From assembly GCA_016795065.1 (NCBI GenBank), contig JAEUIU010000002.1, forward strand, positions 1 through 64,000: a stretch of 64,000 nucleotides of DNA. Direction: 5' to 3'. Made by a program: the position numbers and the translations under genes. The notes beneath the pieces were generated by a model. That model was not told the origin of the DNA and did not search any database. It saw nothing but the letters and a program-made list of their open reading frames with translations. How positions within the stretch are numbered: the stretch's first letter is position 1; every line of letters begins with the position of its first letter. This DNA is from Phycisphaerae bacterium. GTDB taxonomy: Bacteria; Planctomycetota; Phycisphaerae; Phycisphaerales; SM1A02. This document shows positions 38,436-49,313 of the stretch, in pieces.

Positions 38436-39473
38436 TCAGTCCGCTGCATCCGTCGTCATGCCGGACTTCGCTCCGTCTCTCGACTCCCGTAGCTTCCCTA
38501 GAACTGCCTGTAGATCGGACCAGACCTGCCGACGTGTTTCTGGGGTGTAGTTTCGCAAGAGGTAGGCCGGATGGAAGGTGGGCATGACTGGTATGGAAAG
38601 ACCCGAGTCCAAGAGATCGCCGGTCCGTGCCTCTATCGACTGGGGTGATCTCGCCCCGTCCCGCTGGTTGAGTGGGACCGTGAAAGTTGCCCAGATTCCG
38701 CGCAAACGGGTGATCCCCAACTCAGTCGCCAGCAGGAGTTTCGTCGCCGGTCCGCCCAACGTGACGATCACTGCCGGCCGAATGATCCTGATCTGCTCGA
38801 TCAGATAGGGGCCGCACCGTTCCACCTCCTGTTGCAGGGGCGTTCGGTTCTCCGGCGGACGACTCTTGAGGACGTTGGCGATGTAGACATCCGAGCGAAC
38901 GAACCCCATCGCCTTGATCATCTCATCGAGTTTCAGTCCTGCTTTCCCAACGAATGGACGCCCAAGCTGATCCTCTGTCTCGCCGGGAGCCTCGCCGATG
39001 AACATGAGTTGGGCTTCACAGTTGCCCTCACCGAACACGGTCCTGCTGTGGTAGGTCGAAGCCGTGCAGTGTGGACACTCCCGATCGTGCCGCTCGCTGA
39101 GCCGAGCCAAGGCGTCCATGCGCGAGGCTGTGTCGAGCACGGTTTCGAGATCCACGCCGCCGCAGAGCATCGGAATCCGGGCGGGCTCGATCCGGCTGAT
39201 CTCGATGCGACTCGGGGATGTGGCTGGATGTGAGTGATCGCGCGGTGGTGGCTTCGGTTCAATAAGAGGCTCGACGCGACTTGAGTTGGCGATGGGAGGC
39301 GGAAGAACGGCCCCTTCGAACTCGACGTTCGCCTCTACCGGCGTTGCATCCACGCAGGTCTGGCTGGGGGAATCGCTGGCGGTCGCGACGCGAACGCTCT
39401 CAAGCCCAAAGTAGCGATCCGTCGCCACGGCCTGCCGTGCCCACCGGTGGAGGTCCATTGACGTTTCAGGCAT
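38436..39473 (-). CDS. Uracil-DNA glycosylase, family 4-like
   Basis: Excises uracil from DNA. The catalytic domain (from about residue 130) has MFIGEAPGETEDQLGRPFVG, NVLKSRPPENRTPLQQEVERC, VTLGGPATKLLL and TFHPAYLLRN. An upstream Cys pair CPHCTAS plus the Cys in EVERCGPYL fit the 4Fe-4S cluster set, with the last Cys not identified. The N-terminal 120 residues are unrecognised and partly low-complexity. The ATG at 39473 has GGAG 7 bases upstream, so I prefer it over 39530. Confidence 0.85.
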   Translation of the reverse strand: MPETSMDLHRWARQAVATDRYFGLESVRVATASDSPSQTCVDATPVEANVEFEGAVLPPPIANSSRVEPLIEPKPPPRDHSHPATSPSRIEISRIEPARIPMLCGGVDLETVLDTASRMDALARLSERHDRECPHCTASTYHSRTVFGEGNCEAQLMFIGEAPGETEDQLGRPFVGKAGLKLDEMIKAMGFVRSDVYIANVLKSRPPENRTPLQQEVERCGPYLIEQIRIIRPAVIVTLGGPATKLLLATELGITRLRGIWATFTVPLNQRDGARSPQSIEARTGDLLDSGLSIPVMPTFHPAYLLRNYTPETRRQVWSDLQAVLGKLRESRDGAKSGMTTDAAD

Positions 39474-39490
39474 GCAGGTCTCCGTAACGA

Positions 39491-39523
39491 CGACGCGGAC
39501 CCGTTCAACTCGGGTCCGCGTCG
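39491..39523. terminator. Perfect 13-bp hairpin between the glycosylase and the next minus-strand gene
   Basis: CGACGCGGACCCG and CGGGTCCGCGTCG are perfect arms around a 7-base loop, about 70 bp past the 39597 gene stop and 18 bp before the glycosylase start. There is no T-run, so it could be a weak terminator or a leader structure. Confidence 0.4.
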
Positions 39524-39596
39524 CTGGCATTCAAGGATCTGAGTGATCAACCGGCAACCAGGCCTCGAAAAGGCCTCCGTGCGTCAGGTTGCCGAT

Positions 39597-40208
39597 TCAG
39601 TCGAGGTCGTCGCCACGCGAGACGCGGCTGGGCTTCGCGCCAGCCTTCTTCTTGCCCTCGGGCTCGCGCACGATCTGAAACATCGACTGGGTTCGGAGGA
39701 CAAGTCCACAGTCGCTTCGCAGGTGATAGCCCTGGAGGTGAAGCTCGCTGCGGGTCGCCTGCACGTCAAGTACCGAGAGATTGGGCTTGCCGTACTCGTC
39801 GGTCCACATCGAGACAAGTGAGTCGCTGTCCCGCGAATGCTGGAGCATCTCCTTATAAGTCCCGATGTAGAGGTGATCGGAGAGGGTCTCGGTCTGCATC
39901 GTGGTCATGTAGACCAGTTGCTCGCCGAAACGCTCTTCGTGATCGCGCTCGCCGGCACAGGGCAACGTCGCGACCAGACCACGGTCCGGAATCTGCTCGA
40001 CAGCCTCAAGAACGACTTCGACAACGCACAGGCCATTGTGTTGGAAACGAAGACTATGCCCCCCTCGGAAGATCCAGCTTTCGGCCTCGTAGTCCTCGTG
40101 GCGAATGCGATTCCGTCCCTCGATCCCGAAGAACTCCGGGTGAAGGGCCTTTCGGAACACGAGCATGTGGTACGTCTGAAGGCTCGTCGCTTTGGTTGGG
40201 TTACTCAT
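39597..40208 (-). CDS. Conserved-looking protein of unknown function
   Basis: It encodes 203 residues from ATG 40208. The pattern (TYHMLVFRKALHPEFFGIEG then a beta-rich body with WIFRGGHSLRFQHNGLCVVE) looks like a real globular protein, with a Lys/Arg/Asp-rich tail. It ends with KKKAGAKPSRVSRGDDLD. I do not recognise a family. It may be in the same transcript as the downstream glycosylase, separated by a hairpin. Confidence 0.6.
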   Translation of the reverse strand: MSNPTKATSLQTYHMLVFRKALHPEFFGIEGRNRIRHEDYEAESWIFRGGHSLRFQHNGLCVVEVVLEAVEQIPDRGLVATLPCAGERDHEERFGEQLVYMTTMQTETLSDHLYIGTYKEMLQHSRDSDSLVSMWTDEYGKPNLSVLDVQATRSELHLQGYHLRSDCGLVLRTQSMFQIVREPEGKKKAGAKPSRVSRGDDLD

Positions 40209-40840
40209 GGAAGTGCTCGCTCTCGGTCTCATTCGGAGTGTTACGCGCCGAATGACTGAACAGGGCCTGAACTGGGCCTAAGCAGGGGTTGGCTGTCGTG
40301 AGGAGAGCCGCGGAACTGTCGAGCAATCGCGATATTGGGTGGGTCGAACCGGTCCATCTGGGCACTGCTGAGAGCAGTTCGCCTCAAAGAGGGCCAGCAG
40401 AGGGAACACCAGTTACCGCAAAAGCACTCAACCGGACCATGTTCGGGCGACGATCGCCCGAACGGACTCTTCGACCCCACAAGCGTCCACCCGGACGGGC
40501 AGTTCGATCCAGACATCCAGCCAAGGCCAGGCTCCAAGGCGGTAAGCCTCAAAGCCCTACCCATCGCCGGACGATCAGCTGAACAACCGGTCAAACCCCC
40601 GCGATGTCCCCGGCACGGTGGCGTGCTAAGGAGGCCTGATTGTGGCGAGCGGAGTGCGAAAGGCAACAGTCTCACGTGAAATCCGTCGCAATTCGATCAG
40701 TTGTGGATGTTTCTCGGTGATCCACGATGCGTCGTATGCCGCAAGGCAATCACCTACTCGGCAGTGCATCCAACCCATTCGCCTCTGGCATTCCCTTGCG
40801 GGGTTTGCGCACGGCACCCCCTCGCGGGGATGCCGTGGTT
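40209..40840. other. Gene-free stretch between the unknown gene and the RNase P RNA
   Basis: About 630 bp. Short frames on both strands lack family features. A perfect hairpin (GTTCGGGCGA, loop CGA, TCGCCCGAAC) lies at 40441-40463. Just past the RNase P RNA 3' end, at about 40810-40838, the arms ACGGCACCCC and GGGGATGCCGT form a stem that may end that RNA. Nothing else was recognised. Confidence 0.5.
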
Positions 40841-41231
<391 letters not shown>

Positions 41232-41261
41232 AGGAGTCTACGCCACACACGCCGGAACAGG

Positions 41262-41289
41262 TTGCGAACATCGGCTGATTCGCTACACT
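41262..41289 (+). promoter_or_regulatory. Candidate promoter of the bL21 gene
   Basis: TTGCGA (41262-41267) and TACACT (41284-41289) with a 16-bp spacer sit divergent to the rnpB promoter. The leader to the GTG start would be about 90 bases. Confidence 0.5.
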
Positions 41290-41387
41290 GCCCGATCCCC
41301 TCGCGCCCACCGGTTTGGACTCGGAACGCGATGAAGTCAGGGTCCCAATGAGGATCTTTTCGCTTTGGGGACTTAGGAGTCACGACC

Positions 41388-41711
41388 GTGTACGCGATCA
41401 TCGAGGACAGCGGAACGCAGATCAAGGTTCGACAGGGCGACATCGTTGACATCGATCTCCGCGACCTCCCTGCCGACACTCAGACCGTGGTTCTCGACAA
41501 GGTGCTTGCCATTGGCGACGCCGAAGGCAAGGCTGCGGCCAAGATCGGCCTCCCCTACCTCACCGGCGCCAAAGTGACGGCCTCCGTCTTAGGCGAAGCG
41601 GTCGGCCCGAAGCTGACCGGCCTCAAGTACAAGCGCCGCAAGGGAAGCCGCAAGAAGTACGGCCACCGCCAGTCCTACCTCCGCGTGAAGATCGAATCGA
41701 TCGCGGCCTGA
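41388..41711 (+). CDS. rplU: Ribosomal protein bL21
   Basis: Large-subunit protein, 107 residues, starting at GTG: MYAIIEDSGTQIKVRQGDIVDIDL. The C-terminal GLKYKRRKGSRKKYGHRQSYLRVKI is diagnostic. In most bacteria rpmA (bL27) follows directly, often with obg. Here an intrinsic terminator follows and bL27 is not in the window, so the operon is split. AGGAGT precedes the start. Confidence 0.96.
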   Translation: MYAIIEDSGTQIKVRQGDIVDIDLRDLPADTQTVVLDKVLAIGDAEGKAAAKIGLPYLTGAKVTASVLGEAVGPKLTGLKYKRRKGSRKKYGHRQSYLRVKIESIAA

Positions 41712-41757
41712 CGTCGGTCTCAGCCGAGAACGGCGCTGCGAGCGTCCAGACAACACC

Positions 41758-41796
41758 CAACGCGCGCCGAGTCACATCGGCGCGCGTTGTTCCTTT
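41758..41796 (+). terminator. Intrinsic terminator of rplU
   Basis: A perfect 13-bp stem (CAACGCGCGCCGA and TCGGCGCGCGTTG) with a 6-base loop, followed by TTCCTTT. It begins 46 bp after the stop. Confidence 0.85.
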
Positions 41797-41844
41797 GGGG
41801 CGAGCGTTGTTCATGTTGCCGAAGGTGACGCGATAGCTGGTCGC

Positions 41845-42948
41845 TCAGGGCCGGGCCGCAAGTTCCTCGACGCTTGCCGGGCTCTCTGCGTTGCCGGTCC
41901 GAACGCTGAGCCGCGTCGCGTCCGCGAAGGCCAGTCGCGAGACTTGTCGCGGAGAGCTCTCCCGAGATCCTCGGGTGCGGGCGAGGGTGCGCATCGACTC
42001 AATAATCGCCCCGATGCAATCGGTCGGCCCGGCGAGGTCCATGCGCTCAAGCAGCACGCCCGCTCGGTTCCACCGCAACGCCACGCTGTCGTTCACCACG
42101 AGCCGACCTCCGGGACCCGTGAGTTCGACGCTTCGCTCCCAACCACCCACGTCGGCGATGTCGATCGAGACGATGCCACCATCGGTGCCCCTTCCGATCG
42201 CAGAGAGGACCCGCACATCAGTCATCGTCGCCGGCGATCGCCCGATCGCTGAGACGCTTTCGACCGACGGCACAAACTCGAGGGCGAGGTCACAGGCATC
42301 CAGCAACATCGCGTCGACGCCGCGGAGCCCCATCTCGTCATCAGCGCAGCGCATTCGAATCGAAACCGAACTTGGCGCCCCTTCGGTCAGGAACTCCTCC
42401 ATCAGGGATTGGGCCGTTCTCATTGCGTCCGACCAGCGGAACAACGCCACCGTCCGGAGTCGCGCCGCCCGCTCGCCCAAACGTTGGCCTTCCAAAGTCG
42501 AGGCCGGAAGCGGTGCCGTTCCGATGACGATCGCGTCTCCTTCCAGCAGCGCATCCAGATCCGCTGGCCCCGGCATGTCACGACCGACAATCAGATGCAC
42601 GCCAACCGGAAGTCGAGTCCCATCGCGCTGCACATCCTGAGGAAGTTCCCGAATGGAGCCCACCTCCGCGGCCCCGACGCGGGCGGCGCACGCGCTTGCC
42701 GTCGCGCGTCGATCTCCGCCCACAGCGACAAGCTTCCATCCCCATGCCGAACAAGACCCCGCTGAGCACGAGGCACCGTTCGCGTCGACCGCCGTGCCAC
42801 CTGCCATGGCCGCTACCAAGGCCATCGCGACGCCATCCCCCCCGCTGCCGACCCAGAGCGTGGCTCCGTTCGTTGAGGCGGAGAGAGCATCAGGCGATCC
42901 CGCAGCATCCGCCTGGGACGCATTCGCGCGATCCGATCGTGAGGACAT
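41845..42948 (-). CDS. Divergent Gfo/Idh/MocA-like oxidoreductase (tentative)
   Basis: It encodes 367 residues from ATG 42948. A weak N-terminal nucleotide-fold pattern (LWVGSGGDGVAMALVAAM, LVAVGGDRRATASACAARVG) precedes a C-terminal half with beta-strand order typical of Gfo/Idh/MocA proteins: TDGGIVSIDIADVGGWERSV and LTGPGGRLVVNDSVALRW. The signature EKP lysine motif is not seen and the N-terminus is unusually Ala/Gly-rich. A degenerate member or an unrelated protein are both possible. TACAAT at 42956-42961, with GTGACC 17 bp further up, is a candidate promoter giving a leaderless mRNA. Confidence 0.5.
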   Translation of the reverse strand: MSSRSDRANASQADAAGSPDALSASTNGATLWVGSGGDGVAMALVAAMAGGTAVDANGASCSAGSCSAWGWKLVAVGGDRRATASACAARVGAAEVGSIRELPQDVQRDGTRLPVGVHLIVGRDMPGPADLDALLEGDAIVIGTAPLPASTLEGQRLGERAARLRTVALFRWSDAMRTAQSLMEEFLTEGAPSSVSIRMRCADDEMGLRGVDAMLLDACDLALEFVPSVESVSAIGRSPATMTDVRVLSAIGRGTDGGIVSIDIADVGGWERSVELTGPGGRLVVNDSVALRWNRAGVLLERMDLAGPTDCIGAIIESMRTLARTRGSRESSPRQVSRLAFADATRLSVRTGNAESPASVEELAARP

Positions 42949-42955
42949 GCCGCCG

Positions 42956-42984
42956 ATTGTACGGGCGAGAGGTTCTGCGGTCAC
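42956..42984 (-). promoter_or_regulatory. Candidate promoter (GTGACC / TACAAT) of the Gfo/Idh-like gene
   Basis: On the minus strand TACAAT ends 7 bases before the ATG at 42948, and GTGACC lies 17 bp upstream of it. Transcription would start at or next to the ATG. Confidence 0.45.
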
Positions 42985-42999
42985 CGGCGCTCACCCATA

Positions 43000-44211
43000 T
43001 CAGTCGGATCGCAATCGGGACCGAAGCGGCCGCATGCGCTCGATGGCAGCGTTCAAGGTTTCATCCCTCTTGCAGAACGCGAATCGAACGAGCTTTCGCC
43101 CCTCCGACCGATTGCAGTAGAAACTCCCGGGCGGAATCGCCGCCACGCCGATCTCGCGCACCAGAAACCGACAGAACGCCAGGTCGTCCTCGAATCCGAA
43201 GCGGGAATGGTCGCACATGACGAAATAGGTGCCCTCTGGCGCGAAGACCTCGAATCCTGCTTCCTTCAGGCCGCCGACCAGCAGCTCGCGACGAGCCCGG
43301 TATTCGGCGATGAATTGTCGGTCGTACTCGGCACCGGTCCGCAGCGCTTCGATCGCTGCCATTTGGAGGGGCGTCGCCGCGCAGAAGGTGAGGAATTGAT
43401 GTGCCGCCCGCACGCCTGCCGTCAAGTGCGCCGGCGCAATAGCCCATCCGATCTTCCAGCCCGTGAAGGAGAAGGTCTTTCCTAGGCTTGAAAGCGTCAC
43501 CGTTCGCTCCCGCATGCCAGGCAGCGTGGCGATCGAGATGTGTTCACCCTCGAACACCAGCCGGTCGTACACCTCGTCCGCGATGCAGATGAGGTTGTAA
43601 CGCTCACAAAGGTCAGCAATCGCCTCGAGTTCGGCGCGACGAAAGACGTGGCCGGTCGGGTTGTGCGGCGTGTTGACCAGGATGGCCTTCGTTCGTGACG
43701 TGACGGCTGCCTTCAGGGCATCGACATCAAGCGAGAAGTGCGGCGGGCGCAATGTCACCGGGCGAACCGTCCCGCCAGCCACGGCGACCATCGCCGGATA
43801 GCTGTCATAGAAGGGTTCGATCAGGATGACCTCGTCGCCCGGATTGACCAGCCCCAAGAGCGTGGCCGCGATTGCCTCGGTACAACCGCAGGTCACCGTG
43901 ATTTCGGCATCAGGGTCCACGCGAAGGCCGCAATCGCGAGCGAAGCGATCGGCGATGGCGACATTGAGGTCTGGAGCGCCGAAACTCCGCGAGTACTGGC
44001 CATACCCATCGCGAATCGCCCGGTAGGCCGCCTCCTTCAGGAAATCCGGGCCATCGAAGTCTGGGAAGCCCTGACCGAGATTGACGGCTCCATGCTTGCG
44101 GGCAAGGAGGCTCATCTCGGTGAAGACACTCGAACCGAACGGCGACAGCACTGCGCTGGTTCGTGAAACGAAAGGGTGTTCGACACTGCCGGCACTGGAC
44201 GCGGAGCTCAT
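43000..44211 (-). CDS. PLP-dependent class I/II aminotransferase
   Basis: Transfers amino groups between amino and keto acids. It resembles methionine/kynurenine/glutamine aminotransferases of the YbdL type: NLGQGFPDFDGPDFL, TVTCGCTEAIAATLLG, ILVNTPHNPTGHVF, CIADEVYDRLVF and the PLP lysine in SLGKTFSFTGWKIGW. The C-terminal Arg for the substrate carboxylate is in KLVRFAFCK. The 403-residue length from ATG 44211 is normal; the frame extends 103 codons further upstream but overlaps the divergent gene. TACGCT at 44218-44223 ends 6 bases before the ATG. Confidence 0.92.
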   Translation of the reverse strand: MSSASSAGSVEHPFVSRTSAVLSPFGSSVFTEMSLLARKHGAVNLGQGFPDFDGPDFLKEAAYRAIRDGYGQYSRSFGAPDLNVAIADRFARDCGLRVDPDAEITVTCGCTEAIAATLLGLVNPGDEVILIEPFYDSYPAMVAVAGGTVRPVTLRPPHFSLDVDALKAAVTSRTKAILVNTPHNPTGHVFRRAELEAIADLCERYNLICIADEVYDRLVFEGEHISIATLPGMRERTVTLSSLGKTFSFTGWKIGWAIAPAHLTAGVRAAHQFLTFCAATPLQMAAIEALRTGAEYDRQFIAEYRARRELLVGGLKEAGFEVFAPEGTYFVMCDHSRFGFEDDLAFCRFLVREIGVAAIPPGSFYCNRSEGRKLVRFAFCKRDETLNAAIERMRPLRSRLRSD

Positions 44212-44217
44212 GGGCGC

Positions 44218-44223
44218 AGCGTA
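44218..44223 (-). promoter_or_regulatory. Putative -10 TACGCT of the aminotransferase gene
   Basis: It ends 6 bases from the ATG at 44211. A possible -35 TTGAGA lies about 20 bp upstream, a poor spacing. Confidence 0.35.
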
Positions 44224-44274
44224 TCGCCTGCGGATGGGGCCTGTCTCAAGCCAACGATAACGCTCGCCTGCGAG

Positions 44275-44280
44275 TAGAGT
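44275..44280 (+). promoter_or_regulatory. Putative -10 TAGAGT of the pseudouridine synthase gene
   Basis: Seven bases separate it from the ATG at 44288. It faces the divergent aminotransferase promoter within a 76-bp spacer. Confidence 0.35.
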
Positions 44281-44287
44281 GTCTTCG

Positions 44288-45043
44288 ATGCCGGTGCCCC
44301 GCCCTAACTCACGCATTCGGATCCACCTGGTACACGAGGACGCCAATACGGTGGTGATGAACAAGATGCCCGGTGTGGTGACCGAGCCGGGACGCTCGCA
44401 TCGCGACGATTCTCTTCTCAACGGACTCTTCGCCCACGATGGGCAGCGACTTGCCCGGCAACTGACCCAACTGGGAGAAGGCCGCGACTGGGGCCTTCTC
44501 CATCGCCTTGATCGCCTCACAAGCGGCTTGGTTCTTGCTGCGTTGGACGGCGCGGCGTGGGACGCGCTCCGGTCCGATTTCGAGGCCCGCCGCGTCGAGA
44601 AGTCCTACCTGGCGATCGTTCGGGGCGATCTCACGGCCGAGTCCGGTGAGATTCGGACCCCGCTCAGCGAGCGATTGGACGGCGACTATCGGGTGAGCGT
44701 CCTCGATCCGCACGGCAAGGATGCCCACACCCGTTATCGCGTGCTCGAGCGGGCCGGCCGGTATGCCCTCGTCGAGTGCGATCTCATCACCGGCCGGATG
44801 CATCAGATTCGCGTGCACCTGGCCTCGATTGGAGCCGTCGTGGCGGGCGAGCCCATCTACGAGATTGGCGGGCGAGCGAAGCCCAACGCCGGGCGTGCGA
44901 AGGACCCGCAGTTGCACCTTCATGCGTGGCGGCTGGCATTCACGCACCCAGTTTCAGGTGAGCGGCTTAGGCTGACCGGCGAGCCGCCCCGGCGATTCGC
45001 GGAGTTCGCGACCTCACACGAACTCACGCTGCCGACGAGTTGA
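44288..45043 (+). CDS. RluA-family RNA pseudouridine synthase
   Basis: Isomerises uridine to pseudouridine in rRNA or tRNA. The catalytic Asp is in LLHRLDRLTSGLVLA; the conserved RVEKSYLAIVRG and LITGRMHQIRVHLASIG follow. At 251 residues from ATG 44288 it lacks an N-terminal S4 domain, as in RluA/TruC-type members. A GTG at 44279 is an alternative start. The target site cannot be deduced. Confidence 0.92.
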   Translation: MPVPRPNSRIRIHLVHEDANTVVMNKMPGVVTEPGRSHRDDSLLNGLFAHDGQRLARQLTQLGEGRDWGLLHRLDRLTSGLVLAALDGAAWDALRSDFEARRVEKSYLAIVRGDLTAESGEIRTPLSERLDGDYRVSVLDPHGKDAHTRYRVLERAGRYALVECDLITGRMHQIRVHLASIGAVVAGEPIYEIGGRAKPNAGRAKDPQLHLHAWRLAFTHPVSGERLRLTGEPPRRFAEFATSHELTLPTS

Positions 45044-45071
45044 CGAACCCGTCTATCACGAACGGAAATGA

Positions 45072-45107
45072 ACAAGGGCCGAAGCGTGATGCTTCGGCCC
45101 TTGTTTC
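45072..45107. terminator. Bidirectional terminator between the pseudouridine synthase and hppA
   Basis: ACAAGGGCCGAAGC and GCTTCGGCCCTTGT form a perfect 14-bp stem with a 5-base loop and TTTC beyond. It lies between two convergent genes and can serve both. Confidence 0.85.
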
Positions 45108-45127
45108 GTGTCAGATGTGGGCTGGAA

Positions 45128-47692
<2,565 letters not shown>

Positions 47693-47988
47693 GGAGTCGG
47701 CCCTTTGGACCCTCCGGACCAATCGCTGGCCAGAGGGGTCGGCGTGGAAGATCGCGGACGCCCACGCGTCCGCCGTCCTAAGGCGGGCGATCGACTCGGC
47801 GGGAACCCTAGCGGAGCGAACCGACCATCGAAAGACCGACGGCCAGACCGATATCGCATCGGGGCATCCACCCGAACACCACCCAACCTAGAAGGGGCGA
47901 GAGTGTAGCAGGACTTCGCCACCTGTGGGGAGGCCTTGGACGCGCCGAGGCGACCACTTCGGCACGGGTCGGAACAGGCCGGGTTGTC

Positions 47989-48025
47989 AAAGCGGGCGAC
48001 GAGACTTGAACTCGCGACATTCAGC
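47989..48025. repeat. Truncated extra copy of the tRNA-Gly attachment core
   Basis: 37 bp identical to the start of the 48-bp core at 48042-48089, and preceded by the same GGGTTGTC. The two copies are offset by exactly 53 bp. It may be a remnant of an earlier insertion or a tandem duplication of the attachment region. Confidence 0.8.
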
Positions 48026-48041
48026 CCAGAGTTGGGTTGTC

Positions 48042-48089
48042 AAAGCGGGCGACGAGACTTGAACTCGCGACATTCAGCTTGGAAGGCTG
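48042..48089. repeat. Left attachment site of the integrative element
   Basis: A 48-bp perfect copy of 57680-57727, covering the 3' end of tRNA-Gly from the anticodon stem outwards. Everything to the right belongs to the element and the left flank is chromosome. The partial tRNA here lacks its 5' half. Confidence 0.92.
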
Positions 48090-48273
48090 CAAGCGAGACT
48101 CTGCAACTGGCGATTCGTCAACGGCTTCTGTGAGCCCCGCCCCGAACGACCGCGCAACGGGCCCACTAACGCCACCCGAAGCAGTCGCCGCTTGGCTCGA
48201 TGCCTGCCCCGTCGACCTGGCCGCGAACCTGAGGACGGCGATTGCGGCTCTCCTCGGAGGACCGACGCCATGA
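48088..48273 (+). other. Displaced 3' segment of the integrase gene (61 codons)
   Basis: Reading on from the attachment core in the integrase frame gives 61 codons ending in TGA at 48271-48273, including LTPPEAVAAWLDACPVDLAA and LRTAIAALLGG, a plausible amphipathic helical tail. After excision the core at 57680 would be joined to this segment without a frame change, replacing the TGA used in the integrated state. In the integrated state it has no start of its own other than a TTG at 48037, so it is probably silent. The join is deduced from the two core sequences. Confidence 0.7.
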
Positions 48274-48549
48274 CCACCTGGCCTACACTGCCGACCGAGA
48301 CTCTTGGCGCGCGAAGGCCGGCGAGGCTCTCGGCAACCCCTTCCCCTACGCCCCCAGCACCGAGGGCGGGCGAGCCCCCCGCCACCGCCTCACGGACGGA
48401 CGGCCGCACCCCTAGACGCCCTGACCCCATCGCCCGCTCTCGTCGCCAGTCGCTAGGGAGATCGCCCACCCTACCGCCTGTTACCCCCTGCCGAGGGTGC
48501 ACTCGATTCCCGGATTCGGTCCCGATTTGGTTGGCTGGCTCTCATTCTG
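48274..48549. other. Spacer between the displaced integrase end and the serine recombinase
   Basis: The frame of the serine recombinase is open upstream to an ATG at 48270 that overlaps the preceding TGA, but composition (Pro/Arg/Thr-rich) suggests it is not coding. Another frame encodes HLAYTADRDSWRAKAGEALG and could be part of a small gene with a TTG start. Neither is convincing. Confidence 0.35.
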
Positions 48550-48575
48550 TGTTACCATTGGACCGAAGGGTAACA
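48550..48575. promoter_or_regulatory. Inverted repeat just upstream of the serine recombinase start
   Basis: TGTTACC and GGTAACA are perfect 7-bp arms with a 12-base centre, ending 3 bases before the ATG at 48579. Its position suits an operator or autoregulatory site. Confidence 0.5.
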
Positions 48576-48578
48576 ACA

Positions 48579-49310
48579 ATGGCGAAGCGAATCACCAAGA
48601 CCAGCGGCCGAAACACCTCCGAGCGAATCGCCTTCGGCTACGTCCGGGTGTCGACCGAGGGGCAGGCCACCGACGGAGTGAGCCTCGATGCCCAGCGGAC
48701 CGCCATCACCGCCTACTGCCAGATGAACGGGCTCCGGCTCGTCGCGATCGAGGCCGACGAGGGGATCAGCGGCAGCAAGACCAGCAACCGGCCGGGGCTC
48801 CGCAAGGCCGTCGACGCAGCGTGCGAGGCCGGCGCGGTCCTGATCGCCTACAGCCTCTCCCGCATCGCCCGTAACACGATCGAAACCCTTGAACTGGCCG
48901 AGCGGCTCGAGGATGCCGGGGCCGACCTGGCGAGCCTCTCCGAGCGGATCGACACGAGCGGCGCCTGCGGCCGCATGGTGTTCCGGATGCTGGCCGTCCT
49001 CGCCGAGTTCGAACGCGACCAGATTGCCGAGCGGACCCGCATGGGCCTCGCCGAGAAGCGACGTCGCGGCGAGAAGACCGGAGGCCAAGTCCCCTTCGGC
49101 TTCCGGGCCGAGGACCAGGGCGGCACGCTCATGCTCGTCGAGGACGCCTCCGAGCAGGCAACGTTGGCCGAGGCTCGCCGGCTCCATGCTGCCGGGCTCT
49201 CGCTCCGAGCAATTGGCGCGGAACTCGACGCCAAGGGCATGGCACCCAAGGCCGGCGGCAAGTGGCATGCGAAGACGCTGCGGGATGCGATGGAGCGACC
49301 AACGGGGTGA
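48579..49310 (+). CDS. Serine recombinase (resolvase/invertase family)
   Basis: Cuts and rejoins DNA through a serine-linked intermediate. The N-terminal catalytic domain has FGYVRVSTEGQATDGVSLDA with the nucleophilic Ser, then DEGISGSKTSNRPGL, LSRIARNTIETLEL and LAEFERDQIAERTRMGL. The C-terminal 75 residues (GGQVPFGFRAEDQGGTLM through LDAKGMAPKAGGKW) resemble the start of a recombinase DNA-binding domain, ending short at 243 residues. It lies next to the left attachment site and could act as a resolvase, inversion enzyme or second integrase. Confidence 0.9.
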   Translation: MAKRITKTSGRNTSERIAFGYVRVSTEGQATDGVSLDAQRTAITAYCQMNGLRLVAIEADEGISGSKTSNRPGLRKAVDAACEAGAVLIAYSLSRIARNTIETLELAERLEDAGADLASLSERIDTSGACGRMVFRMLAVLAEFERDQIAERTRMGLAEKRRRGEKTGGQVPFGFRAEDQGGTLMLVEDASEQATLAEARRLHAAGLSLRAIGAELDAKGMAPKAGGKWHAKTLRDAMERPTG

Positions 49311-49313
49311 GGC

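Noticed and set aside
40335-40679. Forward 114-codon frame in the spacer before rnpB
   Set aside because: No family features, no ribosome site, and it crosses a perfect hairpin; not supported as a gene.
47936-48273. Short forward frames containing KRATRLELATFS as independent genes
   Set aside because: This peptide is the antisense reading of tRNA-Gly. The frames have no convincing starts; I treat them as attachment-site sequence and the displaced integrase end.
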